In this document: positions 10,124-21,741 of the stretch, in pieces
Position numbering within the stretch: position 1 is the stretch's first letter
Layout of the letters: each line of letters opens with the position of its first letter
Origin: Halocafeteria seosinensis
Taxonomy: Eukaryota > Sar > Bigyra > Bicosoecida
NCBI GenBank assembly: GCA_001687465.1
Contig: LVLI01000481.1
Location: 1-63,039 of the forward strand
Direction: 5' to 3'
DNA: 63,039 nt
Translations under genes and position numbers: made by a program
The notes under the pieces: model-generated
What the model was told of the DNA's origin: nothing
Database searches by the model: none
The model's input: only the letters and a program-made list of their open reading frames with translations

Positions 10124-12325
10124 ATGACTGAGATGGTGCTCCGCTGTGCACTGGTGGCGCTCGTGTTAGCCCTCTCTATCCCTTCCACAGTACAATTCCC
10201 TTCCCATGGCGGTGAGAGTGTCATTGCCGATACGGAATGTGGACAAGTGAGAGGAGTATTCAATTCAACTACACTGGTCTCATCGTTCAAAGGCATCCCG
10301 TTCGCCGCGCCACCGACAGGAGAGCGTCGATGGGCTCCTCCCGTCTCGAGGAAGCAAGCTGGCATGTGTTGGGGCGACAATGGCACCATTCTGGATGCCC
10401 AGGACTATGCACCCTACTGCGTTCAGAGTGGCCAATTTCAACATGGAGGTCAGGAGGACTGTCTGTATCTAAACGTTTGGACAGTCAAAACAGGTGGTCA
10501 CAGCAAGGTATGCAGAGAATTGAGTAGAGCGCGCTATCCTTTAGTAACGATTCTCACCTCCACCCTGTGTGCAGTCTACTACAAAAACAGGTGGTCTAAG
10601 CAGGAAAAAGACTTCGTCGTCAGACTTATTGCCAGTAATGGTTTACATTTACGGAGGGGACTTGACGGATGGTCGAACGAATTCGTACCCAATGGATAAC
10701 CTTGTTCAAGATGGGCAAGTTGTTGCAGTCAGTATGAACTATCGATTGAATCTTTTTGGCTTTCTAGCGACGAAAGAACTTACCGAAGTGAGCTTTACTT
10801 GCCTGTCTGTAACCGATGGATAGATATCCGGGAGTTAGAGCATTTGCACTGTATCTTATCTCGCAGACATCCGAGCGTGGCTCTTCTGGCAATTATGGAT
10901 TCCAGGATCAGCAACTGGCTTTGCAGTGGATTCAAGATAATATAAAAAACTTTGGAGGAGATCCGGCGCGTGTTACCTTATTTGGCCAGAGCTCTGGGGG
11001 AACAAGTATATTTGCTTTAATGTCATCTCCTCAGTCAAAGTAAGGACGTTATATGCTACCCAGTAGTAGTAGTCGTCTCTGACAACCCATGGTTTACGGT
11101 TGTTCCCGTACAGAGGATTATTCCATCGTGCGATCAGCCTCTCTGGATCGACCAATTTGACCATGGATTTAGCAACGGCTGAAGAGCAAAATGCGAATAT
11201 TGTGGATGAATTAGGTTGTTCAAGCCTAGCGACACCTGGCAAAGTAGTCCAGTGTATGCGAAACAAGACTACGGAAGAAATCCAAAAGGTCGTTCCAAAA
11301 ATATGGGACACGGTCAAAAAGATCTGGGCTTTTCCTCCAGAGGAGGCAGCGTCGAACCCGAAAGGGCTAGACTTACCAGGTAAGCTAGGTACCTGGCGAG
11401 TGGCCCACGTTTGTCGGCTATCTCAGATAACTGCGTTGCATATTTGTAAATGCGCAGGTGTAGCAATTGTTGACGGCAAAGTCGTCACCAAACCACTTAT
11501 CCAGGCACTAAAGGAGGGCATGGTAGACGTTCCTTTCATATTGGGCAGTCTGGCTCAGGAGCCGGACGCGCAGCCAGGCCGTATTCTATGGGATAGTCCA
11601 GTTAAGGACTTCCAAGAACTAGTTAATCAAACGTTTAGGCCTTGGGGAACAGGCACTGGGTCCAAAATCTTAGATATTTATGCCAGCGACTTAAAGAGTG
11701 GCGGCCCACAGAAAGCATACGACTCTATATTGGCGGACTATGGAGCCAATTGCGCCAACATAGATGTAGCGAAGACGGCAGCACAGGGATTCTCTTCCCC
11801 GGTATATTCCTATGTTATCACCCAGTGTCCGGTCAAACCAGTTTGGAATTTTGGTATGTGGTGTTATTACGACGTCCCGGTTATGCAAAGTTTGACCACA
11901 CCGTTCTCCCTGCAGATCCTAAATACCAAAACCGATTTTCGTTTCATAGCTTCGATGTTCTAGCAGGACTTAAGGCGTATGGACTCTTCGCTTTTACCCT
12001 CGGATTGCCAGTATACACTCCGCATGAATGTGATCTTCAGTTTGGAGATATCATCCGCGCAGGTTGGGTTCAGCTCGCGTACAACGGGCGATTGGATTCC
12101 AAGAGTCCTGGGGGTTGGCGAGCAGTTAACGATGTACCAGGGTTTCCTTCAAACTACAATGTCGGAATCATTGGAACTACGGTCAATGGCTGTGATCGGT
12201 CCCCATCGGAGGCTGTAGCCACAAAGTGTGATGCGAAATCCCAAACCCAAACTAATTTTAAGGATGACATCTGCACATGGTGGAACTCCAAGGGCTTCGA
12301 TCAGAGATTTTGGTGGAGCAATTGA
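10124..12325 (+). CDS. Secreted type-B carboxylesterase/lipase
   Basis: Six exons: 10124-10507, 10575-10787, 10867-11039, 11114-11379, 11458-11853, 11916-12325; 613 residues. All junctions are GT-AG with introns of 62-79 nt. An N-terminal signal peptide is visible (CALVALVLALSIP). Family marks in order: GIPFAAPPTGERRW, EDCLYLNVW, YIYGG oxyanion loop, NYGFQDQQLALQWIQDNI, nucleophile elbow FGQSSGG (catalytic Ser), KGLFHRAISLSGS, and TPHECDLQF, matching the catalytic-His block. Hydrolyses carboxylic esters, substrate unknown, probably extracellular or in the secretory pathway; several N-glycosylation sequons are present. The exon 5/6 junction was chosen because it restores the C-terminal frame. 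Convergent with the AnmK gene, 164 bases apart. Confidence 0.9.
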
Positions 12326-12489
12326 GATTTACGTCCACAGAGTATAATTGGGATGCGAATCCCACATGGATTGTAAGGGCAGTATCCGCAAACGGTGGCC
12401 CTCCAATGGCTTCGTCCTTTGAGTAGTCGGTAGAAGAAATAGCAACAGTTTCTCAACGGCTATCTAACCTCTTGCCGAATACTTCCATT

Positions 12490-13713
12490 TCAACTTGTTT
12501 CTTGCTTCGACGCAATGCTTTTGCCGCCGCTTAGCGGAGTGTGAACTCCTGTTGTTCCAGGGAAGGTAAAGGGCTTCCTGTCAAGTGATCGAATAGCCAA
12601 ATAGGCCATTGCACAAGCCTCCACTGCATCACCATCCCACCCGATTTCATCTATATCTTGTAGTTTCACGCCACCATTATCCACAGACAGCCGCCGCTCT
12701 AGCTTGTCAATTATAGTGTCATTCTGTCGTCCTCCCCCACATAGGATCCATCTCCTCGGAGTATTAGGCATATGTTTACCTGATACCGCTATCCCCGCAG
12801 CTGTAAATTCAGCGAACGCGGCAGCAATATCATATACGGACAGTCCAGACGATTTGGCTTCCTGTAGGAAGCGGGTGAACTTGTTTCTATCGAGGGACTT
12901 GGGGGGCGCCTCTTCAAAAAACGGGTCGCGTAACCATTTGTTGATCAGGTTTTCAGGCACAGTACCGAGTCTGGAATAGATCCCGTCTTCGTCATATGAC
13001 TTGCCAGGAATATGTTCGTTGATCCAGTCATCCAGTAACGCAACTCCTGGGCCCACGTCAAACGCTAGAATATCTGAGTTCTCGGAGGATGCATCGCCAA
13101 TGTAAGTGACATTAGCAACTCCTCCAATATTGACAAACACCACAGTATCTTTTCTATGTTGCTGTATATCTCGCAAAGCAATGGCGCGATGAAAAATTGG
13201 AACAATGGGCGCACCTTGTCCACCATGCCGAACATCATTGGATCGGAAGTCGTGAACGACGGTAATTCCCGTAAGTTCGTGCAATCTAGCCACATCTCCT
13301 ATTTGGAGCGTGTAGTGCTTTTCAGGAGCATGAGCTACCGTATGGCCATGGAATCCAATAACGTCAACTTCGCTGGGAAGGAAGTGATTCATTTCCAACA
13401 CCATCCTCACGGCATCGGCGTGGTAGTCAGCCAACTTGGTTGACACCTCCTGGATTTTCGGACGGAGTGTTTTGGGAACGCTGTCCCACATGCTCCCTTC
13501 ACTCGAGTTTTCATTTTCCTCCTCAGGAGCACTATGAAAACACTGGCGCAGTTCTTCTCGAAATTCAGCACTGTATGGTATGGTGACGAATTCTCCTACC
13601 TGATCGATCTCAGCTTCGCCGTTGGTGCGAAGTAACACGGCGTCGATTCCGTCCAAGGACGTACCGCTCATTAATCCAATAGCTAATCGTGTTTCAGACG
13701 TCATATTTTGCAC
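12490..13713 (-). CDS. anmK: Anhydro-N-acetylmuramic acid kinase
   Basis: Single exon, 407 residues (bacterial enzymes are about 370). The ASKHA-fold kinase marks are all present: IGLMSGTSLDGIDAVL near the N terminus, FHGHTVAHAP, VHDFRSNDVRHGGQGAP, FVNIGGVANVTYIG, FDVGPGVALLDDW and LCGGGRQND. In bacteria it cleaves and phosphorylates 1,6-anhydro-N-acetylmuramic acid to MurNAc-6-phosphate during peptidoglycan recycling. In a eukaryote it may process peptidoglycan from ingested bacteria or remnants of an organelle wall. The extra length is in an acidic insert around residues 65-75. The lack of introns fits acquisition from bacteria, though homologues are known in some fungi and oomycetes. Start may be Met1 or Met4. 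Confidence 0.9.
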   Translation of the reverse strand: MQNMTSETRLAIGLMSGTSLDGIDAVLLRTNGEAEIDQVGEFVTIPYSAEFREELRQCFHSAPEEENENSSEGSMWDSVPKTLRPKIQEVSTKLADYHADAVRMVLEMNHFLPSEVDVIGFHGHTVAHAPEKHYTLQIGDVARLHELTGITVVHDFRSNDVRHGGQGAPIVPIFHRAIALRDIQQHRKDTVVFVNIGGVANVTYIGDASSENSDILAFDVGPGVALLDDWINEHIPGKSYDEDGIYSRLGTVPENLINKWLRDPFFEEAPPKSLDRNKFTRFLQEAKSSGLSVYDIAAAFAEFTAAGIAVSGKHMPNTPRRWILCGGGRQNDTIIDKLERRLSVDNGGVKLQDIDEIGWDGDAVEACAMAYLAIRSLDRKPFTFPGTTGVHTPLSGGKSIASKQETS

Positions 13714-14660
13714 AGCTCAAGAATTCACCATGGCATGTATGAAAACGCAACGCAAGGGGGGTGGAGGATACAACAGATCGTTCACGTGCGTTACCTGTAC
13801 CTAAATAAGAGAGAACAGGTACATGCAAAGTGCTGGATTCGGTCATATTGAGCATTTATCAAGCAATCGTGATGTACTAGGACAAGTCTACCACTGGTAT
13901 CTTTAACGCGTCTTGTTTGTGAAGTGGACGTCCTAGAGTCTCGACCACGCCGTCAATGCCACTGTACAAGTAGCAGACTGTCCTCGAAATCCTCAACACG
14001 GCTACATAAAGTAAAGTGAAGGTGGTGAATAGCATTTGAAGAGGATGGCGACAGCTACCTCGAGAGGTAGCGACGTTACTCGCGGCGGCGACAGCATTGC
14101 TGACACAATGGATCGGATGGATACCACTACCAGGACTAACACACCATCAGCCTGGCAGACCGAGCAGTGTGGGAATCCGAACTCAGTGCACCCCTGCCCC
14201 CGTTTTCGATATCTACTCAAGATTTTCCGAGGAAACGAGGATATTATCCACCTATTGTTACTCATGTTGGCAATAGGAAAATGACTCGGGAAAATCGAAC
14301 TCCAATGAAAAGGTTACTCGCGAGGTTTCTTTTCGCCTCCTTTCCAAAATTTGGTCCGGTCTCCGAATTGAGTGAGAACATAACGTTTCCGTCTAGCGTA
14401 GCATGTAGACTGGACTTCTTCCAGAGAACGAGTTTGTATTATTGCTCGTCCTTGCGGCACAACGCGAAAGGGTTTAGCAGTCAGAGTACATGTGTAAATA
14501 GACGTAGCCGTAGCTACTCTACAAATGGCAAGTGATCGTGTGGACGAGTTGGCGTAGACTGTTCATGTAGAAGGTGCCAAGCTCTATCGAACGGCCCTAG
14601 TGAACAACAGTTCTGGTACCGCAACGTACGACCGTCTATGCTTAGGGCACGATGTAGAAT
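13714..14660. other. Intergenic, only doubtful short ORFs
   Basis: A plus-strand ORF from ATG 14045 (about 79 codons) and another at 14167-14535 overlap in different frames. Neither shows a domain or clear splice link. No RNA gene was recognised. Confidence 0.4.
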
Positions 14661-17600
14661 CTATCCCATCGGGCCTCCTTCCTCATCCGGTGCGTGCAAC
14701 TGATCTTTCATTTCCGCTGGTTGTTCGGCTGTCATAGCATAAGGAAACTCTTCTTCACCTGAAACGGGGACGTCTTGTTCCAGAGTTGTTTCAACTATGT
14801 CCTTTTCGTTGGCCGGTGGAGCAGCACACATTTGTGCTTCATTTTCTTCTTCCCAGCGCTGCTGACGAGCTTTCCATCGTTCAGGAGCATACAACGCCTC
14901 CGCTTCCGCAACAGCATCCCGTAGTTGCATTCTTCCAAACTTCATATTCTTAAGTTCCTCACGAAGAGAATGTAATTCTTTTTCGTATTCTTCGTCCTCG
15001 TCATAAGACTCCTTATCCTCCTTGCTGTCTACTTGTGTTGTCTCTTCCCCCTGCGACTGCGTATACTGAGCAACTAAATTGGACGCATACCTGGCAATTT
15101 CGTCCTTATCTTCAGGCATTGTTTCGTCTGTTTCATCTTCATCGGCGTTGCTTGATTGATTCTCGTTTGGCAAACCCATTGAGAACCGATTTTCTTGCTG
15201 CTTACGGCTTTCAGACTCTTCTTCCGCCGAAGACTGTTTTGCGGTTGCGGTTGCGGTTTCTTCACCCGAACGAAGGTTCCATTTTGACTGACGGGAGGGA
15301 TGAGGCGAATAATGGTTGTCTTCATCTTCATCAGAGGTTCCGTCGGAATTCTCCAAAAAGTTCTCAAGTTCACTCTCCGGGACATCTGTCTCCAAATGGA
15401 ATTCGTTTCGGAGCTCTCCAACCAACTGCAGATCGCAGGAAAACGCCGAGCGTGAACTGATCTACAGAAGTCATATATGTTACAGTGTAATAACGCTTAC
15501 CTTTTCAATATCCTCTCGAGAAGCCATTTTGTCCTCTGAGATGGTCGATTTACATCGCGCTGATTCTATTTCGATGTCTTTCCTTGTTATCGGTCTTTGT
15601 GCAGTGGCTATAGACTTCAGCTCGTTGAAATTACTGCTACTGCGCCTACTGGATCCCCTTCGAGATGATTGCCAGCTCTCGTATTTCGATTTTGCTTGCA
15701 GATATTCCTCCACAGCAGAAGAAGCCGTGGAATCTGCAGTAGGTGGGCGTCGGAGAGATCCCTGGTTCTCGGACCCGTTGGAGGGCAAGTCTTGTAGCAC
15801 TGCCTCATGCTTCCTGCTCGACAACGACGACAGCGCAGAGTCAATCATTTCCAGTCTTCTCGTTTGCCGTTTCTCCAGACGCTGTTTCCGTTGCTCTTCA
15901 ATAACTGGATCGCGACCCACACGAGAACGTTGGTCCGATGTTTGAGACGATCCAGAATTTCCGCGAGGAGTCGGACATTGCGATGCGCTTTCGTGTTTCG
16001 TATTGACAGAAAAAGCAGCTGAGGGTGGTCGCGACCTTACATATGGGTTTTCGTCTGTGCTGAACACGTGATCACGAGCCAATCTCCCATTATCTTGTTT
16101 CTTATCGTCAGTGCGCGCTGTACCGCCTTCCGGATTCTCCGGGGACTCCTCATAATCTTCATATATTGCAGATAAGCTACCAATATTATTCTGCTTGTAA
16201 TTTTGGCGGTAGTTTCCTGTGTTGCTTCCTGCATCATCAAAAGGATCCTCTTCGACCATTGTCATGAAGAACGGGAAGAGCTTCAGCTGCGCAGCATGAA
16301 GCGAGTTGCTATGTGTGCTTGCTTTATCCGAATATTCTGAGTATGCACTCAGTTCTTCGTCCAACTTGGACATTCTCTCCTTTACGTTATGTTTTATTTT
16401 GTACGCGTTGCCTTTCTTTCTCTTAGAGGATGCTCTCGAGTTGCTAAACTCACTTGAATTCCACTGCTCCTCCGACGCAGGATGACTGGCAATGTCACGA
16501 GAAGCTGACTGCTCCGTCTTGCAGCTTCGACTCTTGATGTCAGACTGATTAGTTTCACCTTCCTCGTCGCTAGCCTCCCCCTCTGTGCTCGTATCGGTTT
16601 CTTCCTCCAGCCAAACGCGTAATTTCTCTTCCTCCTCCTCTGTTAGACGTTTCGACGGATGTCCAACGAGGTCCTTATTGCGTTTTACAAAGTCCTGGGA
16701 ACCTCCTGTGCCACCCGACCGCTTTGTGTCATGACCGTTTGGAGAGTCGATGTAAGAGTGAGAGTCGGGCGAGTAACCAGCATACTCTCTCTCTTCGTTA
16801 GTAGAGCGCGGGCTCACACCTAGTTCGTTTTGAAGGTCTAATTGCAGTTCACCTGGAGTAGTGCTTGTTAATGTCTCCTCTGGTATCTGATACGTTGACA
16901 TGTGATTCTCTTTGTCTACACGCTTGTCATCCTTTCTAAGCTGGGGGTTGTGGTGTGTTGGGATACTCTCTGTTTGTTTAGAGCACGTAAAAGGGGTACT
17001 CGTAACAGCATTGTGAACGGTATCAGGAGCAACGTTGCTGCTATCCATTGTAGACCGGACGTGCTCATCTGAAACGTTGTTGTTTCCAACCATTTTTCTT
17101 GTCATCCTACTGCTGAATCCAAGTTTTTCATACAATGCCTGGCGCTGCTTTAAGCTTTCAGCTTTGCGTTCTTCTTCCGTCGCATATATTTGCTTCTCAT
17201 ATTCTTCTTGAGATTGCGAGGCCTTCTTCGCTCGCTGGGACCAAAACAAGGCAATAGAGACGTGCTCAATGAGTCATACGTGATTGATAACTACACTATA
17301 CAGGATTAACTTACATCGCTGACTTCCAGAAGTTGTCTATCCAGATTGCGTATCTCCTCCATACCCTTCTCCATCAATCGCCGTTTTTCTTGTTGTTCTT
17401 GGGATTCTTGTTCCTCTGGTTTAAAGGAATGTTGTCCATTTGAGGCAGTTTCATCATTATATGAAGCTCTCTCCATTTGCTTGGCTTCTTCTTCTTCTCC
17501 CTGTTTAGTCTCCGTGGCGTCCTTCGATTCACTTTGTTGCCCCCTCTGTCGTAGGTTTTTTTTTGCCGGTAACTCGATGGGGGATCTCGGGCGTCCATCA

Positions 17601-18196
17601 GTACGTTCCACTGTGTTTGAATGGGACTTTGCGTCGGTTTCCGTAGACTGCAATTTAGTAGAATCCCCAGGTTTCCTAGTTTTGACTATTCCCGTTTTAT
17701 CCGCTTTTAACTTGGTAGGATTCTGCCGCAAACCGTGGGAACTTCGAGAACGGGATACTGCACCTCCGAACAATTTCTGGGCAGCAAAGTTCCTCTGTTT
17801 GTTCAACTGTACTTGATGCTGCTCTCGCTCTTCGTCTTGACCTGGAACATGCTGCTTAGTGGTCTTCTTGTACCTAGCTCCTCCTTTCGCATGGGGATGT
17901 TTCGTTTTATCGCTGGTCGCTAGTGAATCACTTCCGTAGTCTGCTGTGGCGCTGTTTCTTCTCCTCTGTTGCTGCGGCTCATTTGAGCGGAGGTCCTTCT
18001 TATAAAATGATGAAGCACCTGCTTGACTGAGAATCCCCGAGGAAGAGGTATTTCGCGTCATAGAGCTAGAAGAAGCATGAACATGTTGTGATGCTGGAGT
18101 TGAGGCCGGGGTACTGCTGGCCGATTCAGGTCTCGAGGACGCCGAAGTTGGGCGCCCTGAGCCTTGTGAAGACAGACTCTGCTCTAGAGCATCCAT
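14661..18196 (-). CDS. Long disordered, charged coiled-coil protein
   Basis: Three exons read 5' to 3' on the minus strand: 18196-17315, 17234-15501, 15425-14661; 1126 residues. Introns are 80 and 75 nt and both junctions are phase 0. The protein is Ser/Glu/Lys/Gln-rich throughout, with an N-terminal Ser/Pro/Thr segment and short helical heptad-like stretches near exon ends (EEQESQEQQEKRRLMEKGM, YEKELHSLREELKNMKFGRM). The acidic EEEEEKLRVWLEEETDT lies centrally. No catalytic domain and no recognised family. Its start was set at ATG 18196 (MDALEQSL). An upstream in-frame extension to 18238 exists but would approach the divergent gene. Possibly a cytoskeletal or scaffold protein, but that is a guess. 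Confidence 0.65.
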
Positions 18197-18393
18197 GATT
18201 CTGTGTGCATGAAACTTATGTGACAGACAGGGAAACAATCAAGCCAGAACCAGGGCTCAATGTACAAACGGCTGCCATATTGAAGCCAACTTCAACATGT
18301 CAATTTTTTCTCACACTCGTTATTGGGCCGATTTTTATCTTTCAACAGTACGATATAATCGAGTGTTTGAAGAAGATCCATTACGGAAGAATC

Positions 18394-19587
18394 ATGATGT
18401 CATCTTCATCTCCCACCCATGTGGCAAATACTGCCGGAAATGGTGCCAGTAATCGGAGTGCTACACGCCGATACCGCAACGCATCCAAAGCCGAAGTCCG
18501 AAGCGAACTCAAGCAACACCGTGAAAAAAGGATGACCCAATTGCATGCCTCTCCCCCAGGAGCTCAGAAACAACAGGGATGGGCTTCTTCTACAACGTCT
18601 TCTGGAGTTTCCCCGAAAAAGGATTCACGCACCTCGGCGTCAACGACAAGTGTGAAATCCGCGACGTTGGGATCGAAGCCAGCTCCCTCCGCAAATAAGA
18701 ACATGTACGGATTCGGTAGGCACGGATCGTACGATTCAGAGAGTAATATAGCTTCTAAGGAGGTTTCAATTTCAAGAGAAATGCTCAATGAGTTTCAGGA
18801 ATGCTTTGCATACCACGATGACCACAGGTCAGGATTGGTGGATGTATCCCAGTTTCGACAGGTACGTTACACCAACCATGGTGATGGAAAGAAATACCCT
18901 TGGATCATGGTATGCTCGTTGTTGCAGATAATAACCTCGCTAGGCTACTTATTGCAAGATGAAGAATTCCGTTCCATTGAGCGTGTTGTGGACTCGAGCT
19001 TCGGTGGACTACTGACGTTTGGCAACTTCTGCAAACTCATGCTTACTATGGTTATTCCTGCGGTCAACAAGAAAGAAAATGGTCCTGCCAAAGTCAAAGA
19101 TGCTTTTCGAGTATGTATCAAACTTGTTATTCGTAGTCGCTTATTAGTCGGTCATATGGATCTCGAGTCGCGCGTGTGTGTGTGTGCACCCGACAGCGTT
19201 ACAATAGGCTCTTCTATGACGTGGACAGCGATAAAATTGCTGTGGGAGATTTAGAGACACTTATGATGAGAAGAGGCAGTCATGTAAGGCTCATTATTTT
19301 ACATGGACGTTAGTACAGTGCACAATTCATTGTTCCGTGTCATGGTGCACAGCCGTTGAATCCCTCCTCTTTTAGAGCACTAATAGATTCGGTTAGTGTA
19401 GACGATGATTATACCGTGCATGCAGGTAAGACCGAAGTAGGCAGCTCAGATTTAGTGCTACTCGCTCTTTAAAGATTGACGATGTCCTTTGGTTCCCGCA
19501 GAATCTCTGGTCAACGTTATCCAAGATGTTCGAGGCTTTAACAGTGTCGCTGAAACAGCCGTGTCTGCCTCAGAGACTCACTCGTAG
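18394..19587 (+). CDS. EF-hand-like protein
   Basis: Five exons: 18394-18861, 18928-19110, 19197-19283, 19353-19425, 19502-19587; 298 residues. Residues 1-130 are Ser/Ala-rich and probably disordered. Then come helix-loop-helix units: FQECFAYHDDHRSGLVDVSQF, a middle unit around SSFGGLLTFGNFCKLM, and RLFYDVDSDKIAVGDLETLM. The loops have Asp-rich starts but miss canonical positions (Gln for Glu at 12, Lys for Gly at 6), so calcium binding is uncertain. Layout recalls calmodulin/centrin-type sensors. The first intron is 66 nt, a multiple of three, and has no stop, so retention would add 22 residues. Divergent from the disordered-protein gene with about 200 bp shared upstream. Confidence 0.65.
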
Positions 19588-19700
19588 ATCCACAGTATAT
19601 CTCCCATTAATGACAACAGCGGGGTATCAAGAGGCTATTGCCTACTTTTGCTGTCTTGGCTGGTCCGTAACAATTTCCTTCAGCAGCATCCCTTCGTTCT

Positions 19701-20174
19701 TTACATCATTGCCCTATACACGGAAAGTGCAAAGAACCCTGTTGACATCGACAGTAACGCTATTCGATGTCCAGACTGAGAAACGGGGACTTTGGCCCTT
19801 TCATGCAATAAGTAAGCTCCCACACCTGCACATCCGACGCTCCCTGTAACCTTACATGCCATGCAGTCTTGCTGATGTCCTGTAGACGTCGGAGCGGCTT
19901 CCGTCGCCGAAGCATCGGGGCTAGTGATTCTCATCAAAGCACTCCTGAAATATCCTGCTGGAACACTGGGCATCCAAGACGACGAATTCTTTCCCCGAAC
20001 TGTCCTTGCACCCGAAGCGACTTCGTCCTGGTCTGATGTATAAGTGTTATGAAATCCATCATCTCGGTCACCGCGTTCATCTCCTGCCATTTGAGTTTTC
20101 CTCGATCTCTCGCGTGCGCTCCTTTCACAGTTTTGGAAAGAACATGGAAAATGGCAACTCTCAACCCAGTTCAC
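19701..20174 (-). CDS. DMAC1/DUF4536-like small membrane protein
   Basis: 157 residues if started at 20174, or about 129 from the internal Met at 20090. The C-terminal part (HQQDCMACKVTGSVGCAGVG, YLLHERAKVP, then HRIALLSMSTGFFALSVYRAM) fits the pattern of the DMAC1/TMEM261 family. That family has a Cys-x-x-Cys next to a Gly-rich transmembrane helix and a second helix, and in animals it assists assembly of the distal membrane arm of complex I. The N-terminal half is charged and low in complexity. Family assignment rests on a short motif, so it is tentative. Convergent with the EF-hand-like gene. Confidence 0.45.
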   Translation of the reverse strand: MNWVESCHFPCSFQNCERSARERSRKTQMAGDERGDRDDGFHNTYTSDQDEVASGARTVRGKNSSSWMPSVPAGYFRSALMRITSPDASATEAAPTSTGHQQDCMACKVTGSVGCAGVGAYLLHERAKVPVSQSGHRIALLSMSTGFFALSVYRAMM

Positions 20175-20367
20175 TGAGTTCAGGTTAAATTAGCTCTGGG
20201 AAGGCTTCAAGTTGAAGTACGGATGCCGGGCGAAGTGCCAGTATGGCAAACTGGCGATGCTAGCCTACAGTCTGCTACAGAACCAATGTTTGGTGTTTGA
20301 CAGTACAGGATACGTCTAGTAATTCGATAACAACTTTAAGCATCGAGATATTGCCAGAAAAAGCGTC

Positions 20368-20543
20368 ATGAGTATACATGATTGCATGAGCCGCATATCT
20401 TTTTTGAATTTGGACGACATCCACCTAGTGAATATACTGCAGGTAAGGTTTTACCCAAGCCTTCTCAAGAGTTGACCAATTTTGAATCCACGTCTTGTAC
20501 GCAGATTGTATCAAAACCGTTTCAGGAACGGCAGAACGTTTGA
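20368..20543 (+). other. Possible spliced upstream ORF before UBC9 copy A
   Basis: ATG at 20368 opens 25 codons to a GTAAGG donor after 20442. A GTACGCAG acceptor ends at 20504 and the frame then closes at TGA 20543, giving a 37-residue peptide just upstream of the UBC9 ATG at 20585. It could be a regulatory uORF in the leader of that gene or chance. Confidence 0.25.
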
Positions 20544-20584
20544 GCGCCGAGTACCTGGATAGTCGGTTCCAACTCAGCGTTATC

Positions 20585-21477
20585 ATGGCTAGCTCAGCTC
20601 GCACAGGTGCTCTTCCTCCCGCGGGAGAAATAGCGGCTAATGCAGCAATGACTGAAGGTTTTGCCAGACAAAGGGTACGACAGGAGAGGAAACAGTGGAA
20701 ACGGGACCACCCGATGGGATTCGTTGCTAAACCTCGCGCAAACCCAGATGGCTCAGTCGATCTGATGACATGGGACTGTAAGATTCCCGGTAGTGATAAA
20801 GTAAGTACGCTTCTTCCTTGATAGATACTCCACCGATGTCGTCTCTTTCCTGTTCTGGTGCTGTTTAGCGTTTGAGGAAGAGGAATTGGTTTTGGGTATT
20901 TATGTTACCCATTCTATTCGCAAGTACAGGGTCCCTGGGAAGGAGCGGTGCTCAAATTAGTTATGGAGTTTCCTGAGCAATTTCCGGTTTATCCGCCATT
21001 TTGTAAGCGAAAGCAGCGTAGCATTGCAAGGCTGTTCATGTCAGTTGTGTCATCGCGCTGTTTCATTCATTGCTGCTGCAGGCGCGTTTCAGGAAGAAGT
21101 TTACCATCCAAACGTATATCCGGATGGGGAAGTATGCTTTAGCATTCTTGCGGGTGACTGGTCGCCTAGTTTGAGCATCAAGTCGGTACGTACTTTTTTG
21201 TTACTTGCTCCGGTTGCCACTCTCAGCCTGAAGAAGTTCGTTTACTGTTCCAAGCAGGTACTGTTGGGCATTCAGGAACTCTTAGACAACCCGAACATAG
21301 ACAGTGCAGCCCAGGACAGCCCAGCAAAACTGTACCGGTAAGTTTTGATTCCGTGGTATGTGGACTCAAAGGTAACCAACTTTAACTTTACAAGTCCTCT
21401 ATCTCAGTGAGAGCCTCGCTAAATATGAGGCAAGGGTTCGGCAGTTGGTGAAGCAACGACACCTGCCGGACAAATGA
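20585..21477 (+). CDS. SUMO-conjugating enzyme UBC9, copy A (divergent)
   Basis: Exons 20585-20800, 20930-21002, 21082-21185, 21258-21337, 21408-21477; 180 residues. The E2 core follows a Ser/Ala-rich leader of about 25 residues. UBC9 signatures: [55 protein letters not shown] with the catalytic Cys (codon 21135-21137), and [12 protein letters not shown]. The UBC9 alignment places it in the SUMO pathway, taking SUMO from the E1 and passing it to target lysines. Oddities: Ser-Ala replace the family's Asp-Pro after the last core helix (21303-21308), Gly replaces Thr before PWEG, and the post-Cys loop is one residue shorter than in copies B and C. The first intron is 129 nt, the longest in the cluster. 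Confidence 0.88.
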
Positions 21478-21741
21478 TGAAGGACTCTGTCTCTACCCTG
21501 TTCATGGCAATGTTTGCGACATTCAAGGTATAGCAGAACTGCATACAAATGTCGCGCACTCATGCTACTTCAGGGAGTTTAGTCTTCTGTCAAGTGCTGG
21601 AGCTCCTTAAGTATTCGTTGCGCGCTTACTGCCGCCTGTTCCGATAGAAAACCGATTTAATATATATGACGATGGCAAGTTTAGTGTATTATTTGACTTA
21701 AATATGATTTCCACAAGGTCCGTGCGAGGGTGATTGGGTGC

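Noticed and set aside
14036-14535. Overlapping plus-strand ORFs as a gene
   Set aside because: No domain, different frames, no convincing splice link.
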